Shown here: one piece after another, positions 1 through 6,585 of the stretch
Position numbering within the stretch: position 1 is the stretch's first letter
How the letters are laid out: each line of letters starts with the position of its first letter
The notes under the pieces: generated by a model
Database searches by the model: none
Seen by the model: the letters and a program-made list of their open reading frames with translations, nothing else
Told to the model about the DNA's origin: nothing
NCBI GenBank assembly: GCA_015233285.1
Contig: JADFYA010000160.1
Span: 1-7,948 of the forward strand
Length of the DNA: 7,948 bases
Origin: Deltaproteobacteria bacterium
Lineage (GTDB): Bacteria; Desulfobacterota; JADFXK01
Reading direction: 5' to 3'
Translations under genes and position numbers: made by a program

Positions 1-387
1 GCCGCCCTCCCTGTCGGGGGGGCTGAAACAATTCTGGTGGCAGAGGACGATACCGCAGTCAGAGACATCATGAAGGTTATCCTTGAAAGACACGGATACA
101 CCGTGATCGAGGCGGAGGATGGACAGGATGCGATCAACAAGTTCATGGATAATAAAGACAAAATAGATCTTCTTATCTTTGATGTGGTCATGCCGAAAAA
201 AAACGGCAAAGAAGCTTATGAGGAAATCAAAAAAGTCAAAGGAGATATCCAAGCCGTTTTCTCCAGCGGTTACACGGATGATATTCTTCAAAAAACAGGG
301 ATAATAAAAGAAGGCCTGGGCTTTATCTCAAAGCCGGTGACGCCGCACCTTCTCCTGTTAAAAGTCAGACAAGCCCTGTCCCGGTAA
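1..387 (+). CDS. Response-regulator receiver domain, C-terminal end of a probable hybrid histidine kinase (5' partial)
   Basis: The frame is open from the first base, so the gene starts outside the window. A GTG at position 37 exists, but it falls inside the first beta strand and is not a credible start. The visible 128 residues form one complete CheY-like receiver. The acidic pair is in VAEDD (residues 13-17), the phospho-acceptor Asp is in IFDVVMP (about residue 61), the Ser/Thr switch is in FSSGYTDD, and the conserved Lys is in FISKPVTP near the end. The lead-in GGAETILVAEDD is the linker commonly seen where a receiver follows the ATPase domain of a PAS-type hybrid sensor kinase. The protein stops soon after the last helix, so no output domain follows. 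It could accept phosphate from its own kinase core or act as a phosphate sink. A stand-alone regulator preceded by another domain is possible. The domain call is firm; the hybrid-kinase assignment is inference. Confidence 0.88.
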   Translation, partial: AALPVGGAETILVAEDDTAVRDIMKVILERHGYTVIEAEDGQDAINKFMDNKDKIDLLIFDVVMPKKNGKEAYEEIKKVKGDIQAVFSSGYTDDILQKTGIIKEGLGFISKPVTPHLLLLKVRQALSR

Positions 388-477
388 CACAAGATATCTT
401 TTTACGGAGCTTGACGGAATACGCATAGCATTTTCTCTAAGATGGCATGACGCAGCACCAAATTTATATGGCGTTTG

Positions 478-496
478 AATGACGCACGTCATTTTT
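478..496 (+). terminator. Weak hairpin with T-run after the receiver-domain gene
   Basis: AATGAC and GTCATT pair around a GCAC loop, and the right arm runs into five T's. It lies 90 bases after the receiver gene's stop. The six-pair stem has little GC, so it would be a poor intrinsic terminator, but it is the only T-tailed hairpin close behind that gene. Confidence 0.3.
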
Positions 497-601
497 GTAC
501 GTGACTTTTATTGTCTAATAGTTTATAATGATGATATTGAAGTTCCCCGACCGCCATGGGTGACTCGCGGTTTAAAGCCGCTTCAAACGGCTAAATTTTT
601 C

Positions 602-627
602 ATACCTCAGGTTTCAGCCTCAGGTAT
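602..627. repeat. Inverted repeat, 10-base arms with one mismatch
   Basis: ATACCTCAGG and CCTCAGGTAT can pair around the six-base loop TTTCAG with one internal mismatch. A second small hairpin (AGCCG / CGGCT, 576-592) lies just to its left. Paired structures like these occur at insertion-sequence ends and in structured RNAs. Nothing here decides between the two, and neither has a terminator-like T-run on a strand that would serve a known gene. Confidence 0.5.
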
Positions 628-862
628 CTCATTTGGAAAGCCTATATTGCTCTTGCCTCAATATACTTCAGGTATAATATCAACATATCTCTTCTCCCTC
701 GATCCATCGTTTACTATTCCAACTCTTCCAACACATCTGGATATATCAATTATTGGTTGCTTTACACGGTGTTACGGTCTAACGCCAACATTCCCGCCAT
801 AACTCTGGGTGGCGGCCGGGCTCCGTCCCAGATTTACTTCTCCCGGCAGATTCATGAATTCG

Positions 863-888
863 ACCAAGTTAAATTGAATTAACTTGGT
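863..888. repeat. Perfect 10-bp inverted repeat upstream of the radical SAM gene
   Basis: ACCAAGTTAA and TTAACTTGGT are exact reverse complements around the loop ATTGAA. The plus strand continues TTTGATTAATT. With only three GC pairs it is weak as a terminator. Its position, about 180 bases before the radical SAM start, also suits an operator for a dimeric regulator. The structure is certain; its function is unknown. Confidence 0.55.
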
Positions 889-952
889 TTTGATTAATTC
901 CAGTTTTTGGGTCAACCTCTTCTTCCCCACGAAAAGGCAAAAAAAATAATCC

Positions 953-979
953 TTGTTCGTTTTTGCATATCGCGATAAT
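953..979 (+). promoter_or_regulatory. Tentative promoter for the radical SAM gene
   Basis: TTGTTC (953-958) and GATAAT (974-979) resemble sigma-70 -35 and -10 boxes, but the spacer is only 15 bases and the -35 match is poor. The spacer ends in the palindrome TATCGCGATA (968-977), which overlaps the -10 box. A start site near 986 would give a leader of about 80 bases. Weak evidence, listed because no better candidate lies closer to the gene. Confidence 0.22.
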
Positions 980-1065
980 CGAAGACATCCGGCTGAGACA
1001 GCCTTTATCAATCGGTTCGAGTCGCTTACCCCAAGTCGAGTCAATGAAAATTCAGGAGATAAAGA

Positions 1066-2814
1066 ATGGCTACGAGTCACCCGGCGCATCCGCTTAAATC
1101 CCGCGCCAAGGTATTACTATCCAGCGTTTTTGGACCATATGCTCAAGATGATGAATACGGCAGCCGCAAAATAAACCCGATGGAGCTTTACCATAATCAG
1201 GTGACGCGGGTCCAAGGCGGCTTTTCTCTACGCATGTTCCATCGTTCCTTTGGCCTGATGCTTATTCAATCCAACATCAACGCTCCCTGTACCCTGCTTG
1301 ATTACCCCACGCTGGACCGGTTCGAGGAGGAGATCAGTCACAACTCTTACGACATCGTGGGCATAAGCTCCATTATCGTGAACGTAGACAAAGTCAAGAA
1401 GATGTGCGAACTGGTCAGGCAGCACCAACCGAAGGCCACGATTGTCGTCGGTGGACACATTGCCAATAAAACCGGCATCCATGAAACCATCGATGCGGAC
1501 CATATCGTCAAAGGTGAAGGGATCAGTTGGTTTCGGAAGTTCCTGGGGGAAGACGAAAAGGCCCCAATCAGACATCCGATGACGTATTCGGCCATCGGCA
1601 CCCGGATCATGGGCTACACCCTCCCGGCCAAACCGGGGGATACGGCCGCCATTCTGGTTCCGTCCGTCGGCTGTCCTGTTGGATGTAACTTTTGTTCCAC
1701 TTCCGCCCTATTCGGCGGAAAAGGCAATTTCATCAACTTCTATGAGACCGGCGATGAACTCTTTTCGGTCATGTGTCAACTCGAGGAGAAACTTCAGGCC
1801 GATTCCTTCTTCATCCTTGATGAAAATTTCCTCCTCCATCGGAAGCGGGCGCTCCGGCTGCTCGAATTGATGCAAGAGAACAACAAAAGCTGGTCACTGA
1901 ACGTATTCAGCTCAGCCCGGGTGATGCAATCCTATACCATCGAACAACTGGTCGGGCTGGGAATCTGCTGGGTTTGGATGGGTCTCGAAGGAGAGGACAG
2001 CAACTACCGCAAGCTAAACGGGGTTGATACCCACTCTCTGGTGCAGCACCTGCAGTCGCATGGAATTCGAGTTCTCGGTTCAACGATCATCGGCTTAGAA
2101 GATCACACCCCCGAAAACATCGATCAAATTATCGACTACGCCATCAGTCACGGCACGGACTTCCACCAGTTTATGCTTTACACGCCGAATCCGGGGACCC
2201 CACTCCATGCTCAACATGTCCAGGACGGAACTCTCCTACCCGAGTCGGAATTCCCAACGGCGGACGCTCACGGCCAGTATCGTTTCAACTATCGGCACAA
2301 GAATATTCATGACGGTCAGGAAGAAGACCTGCTCATCAGTGCTTTCCGCCGCGACTTTGAGGTAAATGGGCCCAGCCTGGTCCGGCTGATCAGATCAATG
2401 CTGAAGGGATGGAAACGGTACCATAACCACCCTGATAAACGCGTTCAAAACCGCATCGCCCGAGAGATGAAACCGCTCCGAAGTTCCTATGCCGGCGCAG
2501 TCTGGGCCATGAAGAAATGGTACCGGGATGATCCCCGCCTGGTCAAGGAAATGAAGGTTCTCCTGAAAGACATCTATAAGACGTTCGGATGGAAAACAAG
2601 GATATTAGCGCCTGTTGTGGGCAGACATCTCTACTCCACGTTGAAAAGCGAAGAAGCGCGGTTGGCCACTGGCTGGACCTATGAGCCGACCACATTTTAC
2701 GAAAAAAACGCGGCCGCCCTGACCCTGGAAAGCGCCAAGCCGGCCCAAGCCCAACTGGATACATCTACAGTTCAATGGGTTGCATGTGATCCGTCACCGG
2801 TGCCGGGTAAATAA
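1066..2814 (+). CDS. B12-binding-type radical SAM protein of unknown substrate
   Basis: The 582-residue protein has the class B radical SAM layout. Residues about 60-165 form a Rossmann-like B12-binding-type domain (DIVGISSIIVNVDKV, TIVVGGHIA, then DHIVKGEG near residue 150). The radical SAM barrel follows, with the cluster motif C203-PVG-C207-NF-C210, DENFL (about 252-256), MGLEGE and IIGLEDHTPENI (about 341-353). The final 160 residues are a Lys/Arg-rich helical extension not needed for the core fold. The His of the base-off cobalamin motif (DxHxxG) is not visible, so cobalamin may bind base-on or not at all. The ATG is preceded by AGGAG at 1054 with good spacing. Such enzymes usually methylate or rearrange lipids, cofactors, antibiotics or peptides, and the substrate cannot be named here. 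A cupin gene follows 56 bases later on the same strand. Family confidence is high; specific function is unknown. Confidence 0.9.
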   Translation: MATSHPAHPLKSRAKVLLSSVFGPYAQDDEYGSRKINPMELYHNQVTRVQGGFSLRMFHRSFGLMLIQSNINAPCTLLDYPTLDRFEEEISHNSYDIVGISSIIVNVDKVKKMCELVRQHQPKATIVVGGHIANKTGIHETIDADHIVKGEGISWFRKFLGEDEKAPIRHPMTYSAIGTRIMGYTLPAKPGDTAAILVPSVGCPVGCNFCSTSALFGGKGNFINFYETGDELFSVMCQLEEKLQADSFFILDENFLLHRKRALRLLELMQENNKSWSLNVFSSARVMQSYTIEQLVGLGICWVWMGLEGEDSNYRKLNGVDTHSLVQHLQSHGIRVLGSTIIGLEDHTPENIDQIIDYAISHGTDFHQFMLYTPNPGTPLHAQHVQDGTLLPESEFPTADAHGQYRFNYRHKNIHDGQEEDLLISAFRRDFEVNGPSLVRLIRSMLKGWKRYHNHPDKRVQNRIAREMKPLRSSYAGAVWAMKKWYRDDPRLVKEMKVLLKDIYKTFGWKTRILAPVVGRHLYSTLKSEEARLATGWTYEPTTFYEKNAAALTLESAKPAQAQLDTSTVQWVACDPSPVPGK

Positions 2815-2845
2815 AAAGAGCCAGGCCCCTCTTGGGGTCTAGCTC
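2809..2845 (-). terminator. Strong hairpin with U-tract on the minus strand, between the radical SAM and cupin genes
   Basis: Arms 2818-2829 and 2834-2845 form a 12-position stem around a four-base loop, with one wobble and one mismatch. Read on the minus strand the stem is followed by TTTTTATTT, the layout of an intrinsic terminator. Read on the plus strand there is no U-tract, only CAAGTAACAAAAAGG leading to the cupin ribosome site. It would therefore stop leftward transcripts that had crossed the cupin antisense. On the plus strand it may act as an intercistronic stem protecting or separating the two messages. Confidence 0.55.
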
Positions 2846-2870
2846 CAAGTAACAAAAAGGAAGAATCCAT

Positions 2871-3179
2871 ATGGAGCAAATACCTGATGTTCTGCAAGCA
2901 GCCGGAGATGTTTACAAACTTCTCATGGAAAATGATCAGGTAAGAGTGCTGGAGGTTCGGTTGAAACCCGACGAAAAAGCACCGATGCATAATCATCCGA
3001 ACAACCATGTCGTGTCTGTGATAAACGACGCCAAGTTTAGATTAACCCTTCCTGATGGGCAGACCGTTGAATTTGATGCCAAGGCCGGACAAACATTGTG
3101 GATAGAGGCGGGGTCACACGCAGCGGAAAATATAGGAACTACCAACGGACATAACGTATTGGTAGAACTGAAGAGATAA
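2871..3179 (+). CDS. Small single-domain cupin protein
   Basis: The 102-residue protein is one cupin beta-barrel with little else. Motif 1 is MHNHPNNHVV with H40, H42 and H46. The inter-motif strand FRLTLPDGQTVEFDAKAGQ and motif 2, IEAGSHAAEN with H83 and E86, follow. The usual motif-1 Glu after the HxH pair is missing, and H46 lies nearby, so a metal site with three or four His is plausible. The length and the phrase AGSHAAENIGTT match small cytoplasmic cupins of the type often annotated only as cupin domain protein. There is no signal peptide. AAGGAAG at 2857 lies seven bases before the ATG. It follows the radical SAM gene on the same strand and faces the ABC1 kinase gene tail to tail. The role is unknown; it could be a small-molecule-binding partner or an isomerase-like accessory of the upstream enzyme. 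Confidence 0.82.
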   Translation: MEQIPDVLQAAGDVYKLLMENDQVRVLEVRLKPDEKAPMHNHPNNHVVSVINDAKFRLTLPDGQTVEFDAKAGQTLWIEAGSHAAENIGTTNGHNVLVELKR

Positions 3180-3205
3180 CAATCCCAAAAGATCTGCCGA
3201 GAGGG

Positions 3206-3239
3206 AAACAAATCGGACAAATCTGCCGTTGTTCCGATT
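3206..3239 (-). terminator. Hairpin in the convergent gap, probable terminator of the ABC1 kinase gene
   Basis: AATCGGACAA (3211-3220) and TTGTTCCGATT (3229-3239) pair with one bulged base around an eight-base loop. On the minus strand the stem begins 20 bases after the ABC1 stop and continues into TGTTTCCC, a short, interrupted U-tract. On the plus strand it is followed by CCCGG and would not terminate efficiently. Confidence 0.42.
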
Positions 3240-3259
3240 CCCGGCTGGAGATCTTCAGG

Positions 3260-4954
3260 TTACAATTTGCCCCTTCTCATAATGCTGATCAAGAGCCAAA
3301 AACCGATGACACCGGCTACACTGAAACCGATCAAGCCAATCACCGGGATGCCGTGGACAAGCGGCGGCAATTCGGCCAGAATGATCAATGATGAGCTGAT
3401 GATAATGGCGGCCAAGACAATGGCAAAGGACACCCGCGTCGACATGCGGTCATGAGTCTCCATTAACGGTTCCAGGCCCTGATGATTATAGGTGATGCTC
3501 ATCCGGCCGCTGCGCAATTGGGCGATGATATCCCTGGCCTGAGATGGTAACTCGGCCAGCAAACGCATCAGGTCCAGCGACGTATCGGCCAAGTCGGCGG
3601 TAATCCGCGCCGGACTCATCCGTTGGGCCACCAGATGGGCGGCAAACGGTCTGAGACGGCTCATCATGTCAAAATCCGGACACAGTTGCCGGGCCACGCC
3701 TTCAATCGTGACTATCGCCTTAATCAGCAGATGAAAATCGGCCTTCAACGTCAGTCCATGGTCAATGAGCAGATGGATCAGCCGATTAAATACCGGCCCA
3801 ATGATCTTTTGAGTCACCGGCGGATGGAAATACCGCCCGATAATGTCCCGGACATCTCTTTCTAACGCGGCAAAGTCCGCGACATATTCCTTTTCGGTTA
3901 GTTTTAGCAAGCAACGAGCTGTCTTGGGCGAGTCCTGCTCCACCACGGCCACCATCATCTCACCAAAATTCTCCCTAAAATCCTGGCCCAGGCTGCCCAT
4001 CTGACCATAGTCGATAAAGCAGACCACATTGCCTTCCAAAATGAAGATATTCCCCGGATGCGGGTCCCCATGGAACAGGCCATGCTCGAAAATTTGCCGC
4101 ATAATCAGGTCGGCGCCACGGGCCGCGATCTCCCGCCGGTCATAGCCCTCCTCTTCATCCGGCGGCAATTCCGAAACCTTTACACCGTGGACCAACTCCA
4201 TCACCAGTATTTTATCCGTGCTCAGTTCCCGATAGACCTTGGGCACGTAGCAGGTAAAATCGTCCTGGAAATAAAAAGCCATTCGATCAATGTTGACGGC
4301 CTCTAGAGTGAAGTCAAGCTCCTTGATGATGGCTCGGCTGAATTCTTTGACCATCCCCACGGGATGGATGGCCTCCCAACCTTCAATGTACCGCTCAGCC
4401 AGCGAGGCCAGGTGCAGCATGATCTCCAGGTCGGTCTCAATCAACTTCTTTATCTCGGGCCTCTGGATTTTCACGGCCACTTCCTCTCCCTCGGGCAACA
4501 CGGCTCGATGTACTTGAGCAATTGACGCCGAGGCGAAAGGCGTGTCCTGAAAAAGGTCGAAAACCTCTTCCGGTGTCCGCTTCAATTCAGATAGAATGAT
4601 GGCTGTGGCCGCCTCCGGCTCAAAAGGAGGCACAGTGTCTTGCAGGCGAGTGAGTTCCGTGATGAACTCCGCGGGGATCAGGTCCGGCCTGGTGCTCATT
4701 ATTTGACCAAACTTAATAAAAGTGGGACCCAGCTCCTCAAAGGCCAGCCGCACCCGTTCTGCCCGAGACTGGTTCTTGGGCGGATGCTGGTCTGTTTTCA
4801 TAATCAGGTTCTTCCCCATCTCCAAGTACCGGGACAGGTTCAATTTGGCCACCAGATCCCCGAAACCGTACTTGAGGAATACCCCGATGATCGCCGAATA
4901 TCGGTCAATATGGCGGTATGTTTTACCAATCGCGCCAATCTTGCGTATAGGCAT
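3260..4954 (-). CDS. ABC1/UbiB (AarF) family atypical kinase
   Basis: The 564-residue protein carries the hallmarks of the ABC1/ADCK/UbiB family. KFGQ (81-84) is in the N-terminal lid that replaces normal substrate access, the Ala-rich nucleotide loop is ASASIAQVH (141-149), and the ATP lysine is K162 in VAVK. The ELD segment is at 212-214, the catalytic loop is HGDPHPGN (295-302), and the metal-binding Asp is D315 in FIDYG. The C-terminus has two hydrophobic helices (about 508-527 and 537-558) with a short Arg/Lys-rich end, so the protein is tail-anchored in the inner membrane. Family members support quinone biosynthesis or lipid handling, and several hydrolyse ATP rather than phosphorylate proteins. 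The ATG has AAGGGG seven bases upstream (4962-4967). It lies 107 bases after tupC and may be read through from the tup operon. No quinone genes are adjacent, so the symbol ubiB is not assigned. Confidence 0.92.
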   Translation of the reverse strand: MPIRKIGAIGKTYRHIDRYSAIIGVFLKYGFGDLVAKLNLSRYLEMGKNLIMKTDQHPPKNQSRAERVRLAFEELGPTFIKFGQIMSTRPDLIPAEFITELTRLQDTVPPFEPEAATAIILSELKRTPEEVFDLFQDTPFASASIAQVHRAVLPEGEEVAVKIQRPEIKKLIETDLEIMLHLASLAERYIEGWEAIHPVGMVKEFSRAIIKELDFTLEAVNIDRMAFYFQDDFTCYVPKVYRELSTDKILVMELVHGVKVSELPPDEEEGYDRREIAARGADLIMRQIFEHGLFHGDPHPGNIFILEGNVVCFIDYGQMGSLGQDFRENFGEMMVAVVEQDSPKTARCLLKLTEKEYVADFAALERDVRDIIGRYFHPPVTQKIIGPVFNRLIHLLIDHGLTLKADFHLLIKAIVTIEGVARQLCPDFDMMSRLRPFAAHLVAQRMSPARITADLADTSLDLMRLLAELPSQARDIIAQLRSGRMSITYNHQGLEPLMETHDRMSTRVSFAIVLAAIIISSSLIILAELPPLVHGIPVIGLIGFSVAGVIGFWLLISIMRRGKL

Positions 4955-5061
4955 ATCTGAACCCCTTGCACCCTCTCTTTTGCTCTCTCGGTATCCTCGG
5001 CGTTATGCCTTTTAAACCGCTGAACGAAGAAGGTAAGATAACAATTTCGGAAGTCTGTGAT

Positions 5062-5808
5062 TCACAGGACCAGGCCGCGATTTAAGAAGGTTCTGGTCAA
5101 ATCATGCCGGGGAAAATTCATGACCTGATCGGTCGAGCCGGTTTCCACCACCCGGCCATGGGCCATGAAGGTGACCTCATGGGCCAACCGTTCTGCCTGC
5201 CCCAAGTCATGTGTCACCATCACCACACTGACCTGCCGCTCCCGGTTCAGACGTCTGATGAGATCTTCTATGACCAGGGTATTTCTGGGGTCCAGATTGG
5301 CTGTGGGTTCATCCGCCAGGAGTACGAGTGGTTCAACTGCGATGGCTCTGGCCAGCGCCACCCGTTGAGCTTCTCCCCCAGAGAGAGTCCGGGCGGCCCG
5401 CGGGCCAAACCCACTCAAGGACACGAAGTCAAATGCCCGGTTCACTTTCCGGTCGATTTCGGCCCGAGGGGTCCGGCGAAATTTTAACCCAATAGAAACA
5501 TTATGATATACGCTGGAATTGAACATCATGGGCGACTGGTGGATCATGGCCATTTGCCTTCGGACGGCCAGACTATCCGGGCAATCGGGCGAAACTGCCC
5601 GTCCGCCAAAAATTACTTGCCCCTGATCGAGGCGATCAAGTAATCCGATCAGGCGCAGCAAGCTGGTCTTGCCGGCCCCGTTGGGCCCAATGATGGCATG
5701 GATGTGACCAGCCACAAGAGAAAAGGATACATCTTCAAGCACCGCCACTCCGCCCTTGTTCAAACTGACTCCCACCGCTGATAGAATCTCTTCGGCCACT
5801 TCGGTCAC
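5062..5808 (-). CDS. tupC: Tungstate ABC transporter, ATP-binding protein
   Basis: The 248-residue ATPase energises tungstate import from the cytoplasmic face of the membrane. It has Walker A GPNGAGKT (41-48), the Q-loop Gln at 91 (MIHQSPMMF), the signature LSGGEAQ (142-148), Walker B LVLLADEP with catalytic E167, the D-loop NLD, and the switch His at 200 (VTHD). No TOBE-like C-terminal regulatory domain follows, unlike ModC, which fits the shorter TupC type. The start is GTG, overlapping the tupB stop as GTGA, and AAGGAGG (5818-5824) lies nine bases upstream inside the tupB 3' end, so translational coupling is likely. The tungstate assignment rests mainly on the adjacent TupB and TupA; the ATPase alone would be hard to tell from phosphate or molybdate relatives. 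Confidence 0.9.
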   Translation of the reverse strand: MTEVAEEILSAVGVSLNKGGVAVLEDVSFSLVAGHIHAIIGPNGAGKTSLLRLIGLLDRLDQGQVIFGGRAVSPDCPDSLAVRRQMAMIHQSPMMFNSSVYHNVSIGLKFRRTPRAEIDRKVNRAFDFVSLSGFGPRAARTLSGGEAQRVALARAIAVEPLVLLADEPTANLDPRNTLVIEDLIRRLNRERQVSVVMVTHDLGQAERLAHEVTFMAHGRVVETGSTDQVMNFPRHDLTRTFLNRGLVL

Positions 5809-6500
5809 TTACGCATCCCTCCTTGAGCCAAATTAAGACCCAGGTTCAGCACTAAGGAAATAGTGACCAGGATGATTCCAGCCGCAATGGCCAGCTCGAA
5901 CTCCCCCCGGGCCGTATCCAGGGCGATCACCGTCGTCATCACGCGGGTATACCCGGAGATATTCCCGCCGACCATCATGACCGCCCCCACCTCGGCAATA
6001 ACTCGGCCAAATCCGGCTATAATCGCGGCCATCAAGCCAAATCTGGCCTCCCGGACAACCATCCAGTCCGCCTGGGCCACAGTCGCGCCCAAGGATATGG
6101 CCGTATCCTTGATCGCGTCTGGAACAGATCTGATGGCTGCGACGGTCAGAGCCGCCACGATGGGAGTAGCCAAAAGCGCCTGGGCGACAATCATAGCCGC
6201 AGGGGTGAACAGGAGGCCCATGAAACCCAATGGCCCGCTACGGGAAATCAGCAAATAGATAAGCAGACCCAACACCACCGGCGGGAACCCCATGCAGGTG
6301 TTGAGTACTATAACACAAACCCGCGACCAGGGAAACCGTTTTGTGGCCACCAAGACTCCCAGGGCTCCCCCAAGCAGCGTAGCAGCCAACACGGCCGTGC
6401 CGGATACCCGCAGCGACAGCCAAATTATGCCGGTTAAATTCGGGTCAAGGTGAATCACCAGGTCCAGCGCTTTTACAAAACCCCACCAGATAGTGTCCAC
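5805..6500 (-). CDS. tupB: Tungstate ABC transporter, permease
   Basis: The 231-residue inner-membrane protein has about five or six hydrophobic segments (near 24-52, 61-84, 100-122, 155-177 and 202-222). The cytoplasmic EAA loop that docks on the ATPase is at about 134-152 (AISLGATVAQADWMVV). The stretch IAEVGAVMMVGGNI (168-181) followed by GYTRVMTTVIALDTARGEF is highly characteristic of TupB-type tungstate permeases. The length matches the family. The start is GTG, chosen because AGAAGG (6507-6512) lies six bases upstream and the following residues lead directly into the usual N-terminal region. It follows tupA by 85 bases and its stop overlaps the tupC start. Two TupB chains would be expected per transporter. 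Confidence 0.93.
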   Translation of the reverse strand: MDTIWWGFVKALDLVIHLDPNLTGIIWLSLRVSGTAVLAATLLGGALGVLVATKRFPWSRVCVIVLNTCMGFPPVVLGLLIYLLISRSGPLGFMGLLFTPAAMIVAQALLATPIVAALTVAAIRSVPDAIKDTAISLGATVAQADWMVVREARFGLMAAIIAGFGRVIAEVGAVMMVGGNISGYTRVMTTVIALDTARGEFELAIAAGIILVTISLVLNLGLNLAQGGMRK

Positions 6501-6585
6501 TTTCAGCCTTCTCTAAATCTTATCATCTACTCAGACACAAGTGACCGGCCAGGGTTGACAGGACATGAAGTAACGGCGATAAGCC

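Larger units (their letters stand above)
388..1065. other. 678-base gap without a convincing gene; possible decayed insertion-sequence end
   Basis: Short open frames exist here on both strands (479-802 plus, 772-1089 minus), but none has a ribosome site or a recognisable protein, and the second runs into the start of the radical SAM gene. The stretch is more AT-rich than its neighbours and holds several inverted repeats (478-493, 576-592, 602-627, 863-888). Read on the minus strand from about 860 to 541, the broken frames are faintly reminiscent of the degenerate 3' end of an IS200/IS605-type tnpB gene followed by its right-end hairpins. Only the hairpins are directly visible; the tnpB idea is a weak inference. 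The last 110 bases must contain the promoter and leader of the radical SAM gene. Confidence 0.5.

Noticed and set aside
479..802. 107-residue plus-strand frame in the left gap
   Set aside because: Its start lies inside a hairpin, it has no ribosome site, and the product resembles no family.
772..1089. 105-residue minus-strand frame overlapping the radical SAM start
   Set aside because: It overlaps the promoter, leader and first codons of a well-supported gene, has no ribosome site, and spans the perfect inverted repeat at 863-888. At most its tail is part of a decayed element.
5055..5067. CTGTG / CACAG repeat at the tupC stop, considered as a terminator
   Set aside because: Only five pairs with a three-base loop and no T-run on the minus strand.
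5104..5487. 127-residue plus-strand frame opposite tupC
   Set aside because: It is antisense to conserved ATPase motifs and its composition is that of a shadow frame.
5863..6258. 131-residue plus-strand frame opposite tupB
   Set aside because: An Ala/Thr-rich mirror of the hydrophobic permease sequence with no independent signals.
6519..6583. CTTATC / GATAAG inverted repeat in the tupA-tupB gap
   Set aside because: Six-base arms more than 50 bases apart are expected by chance, and no other structure supports them.
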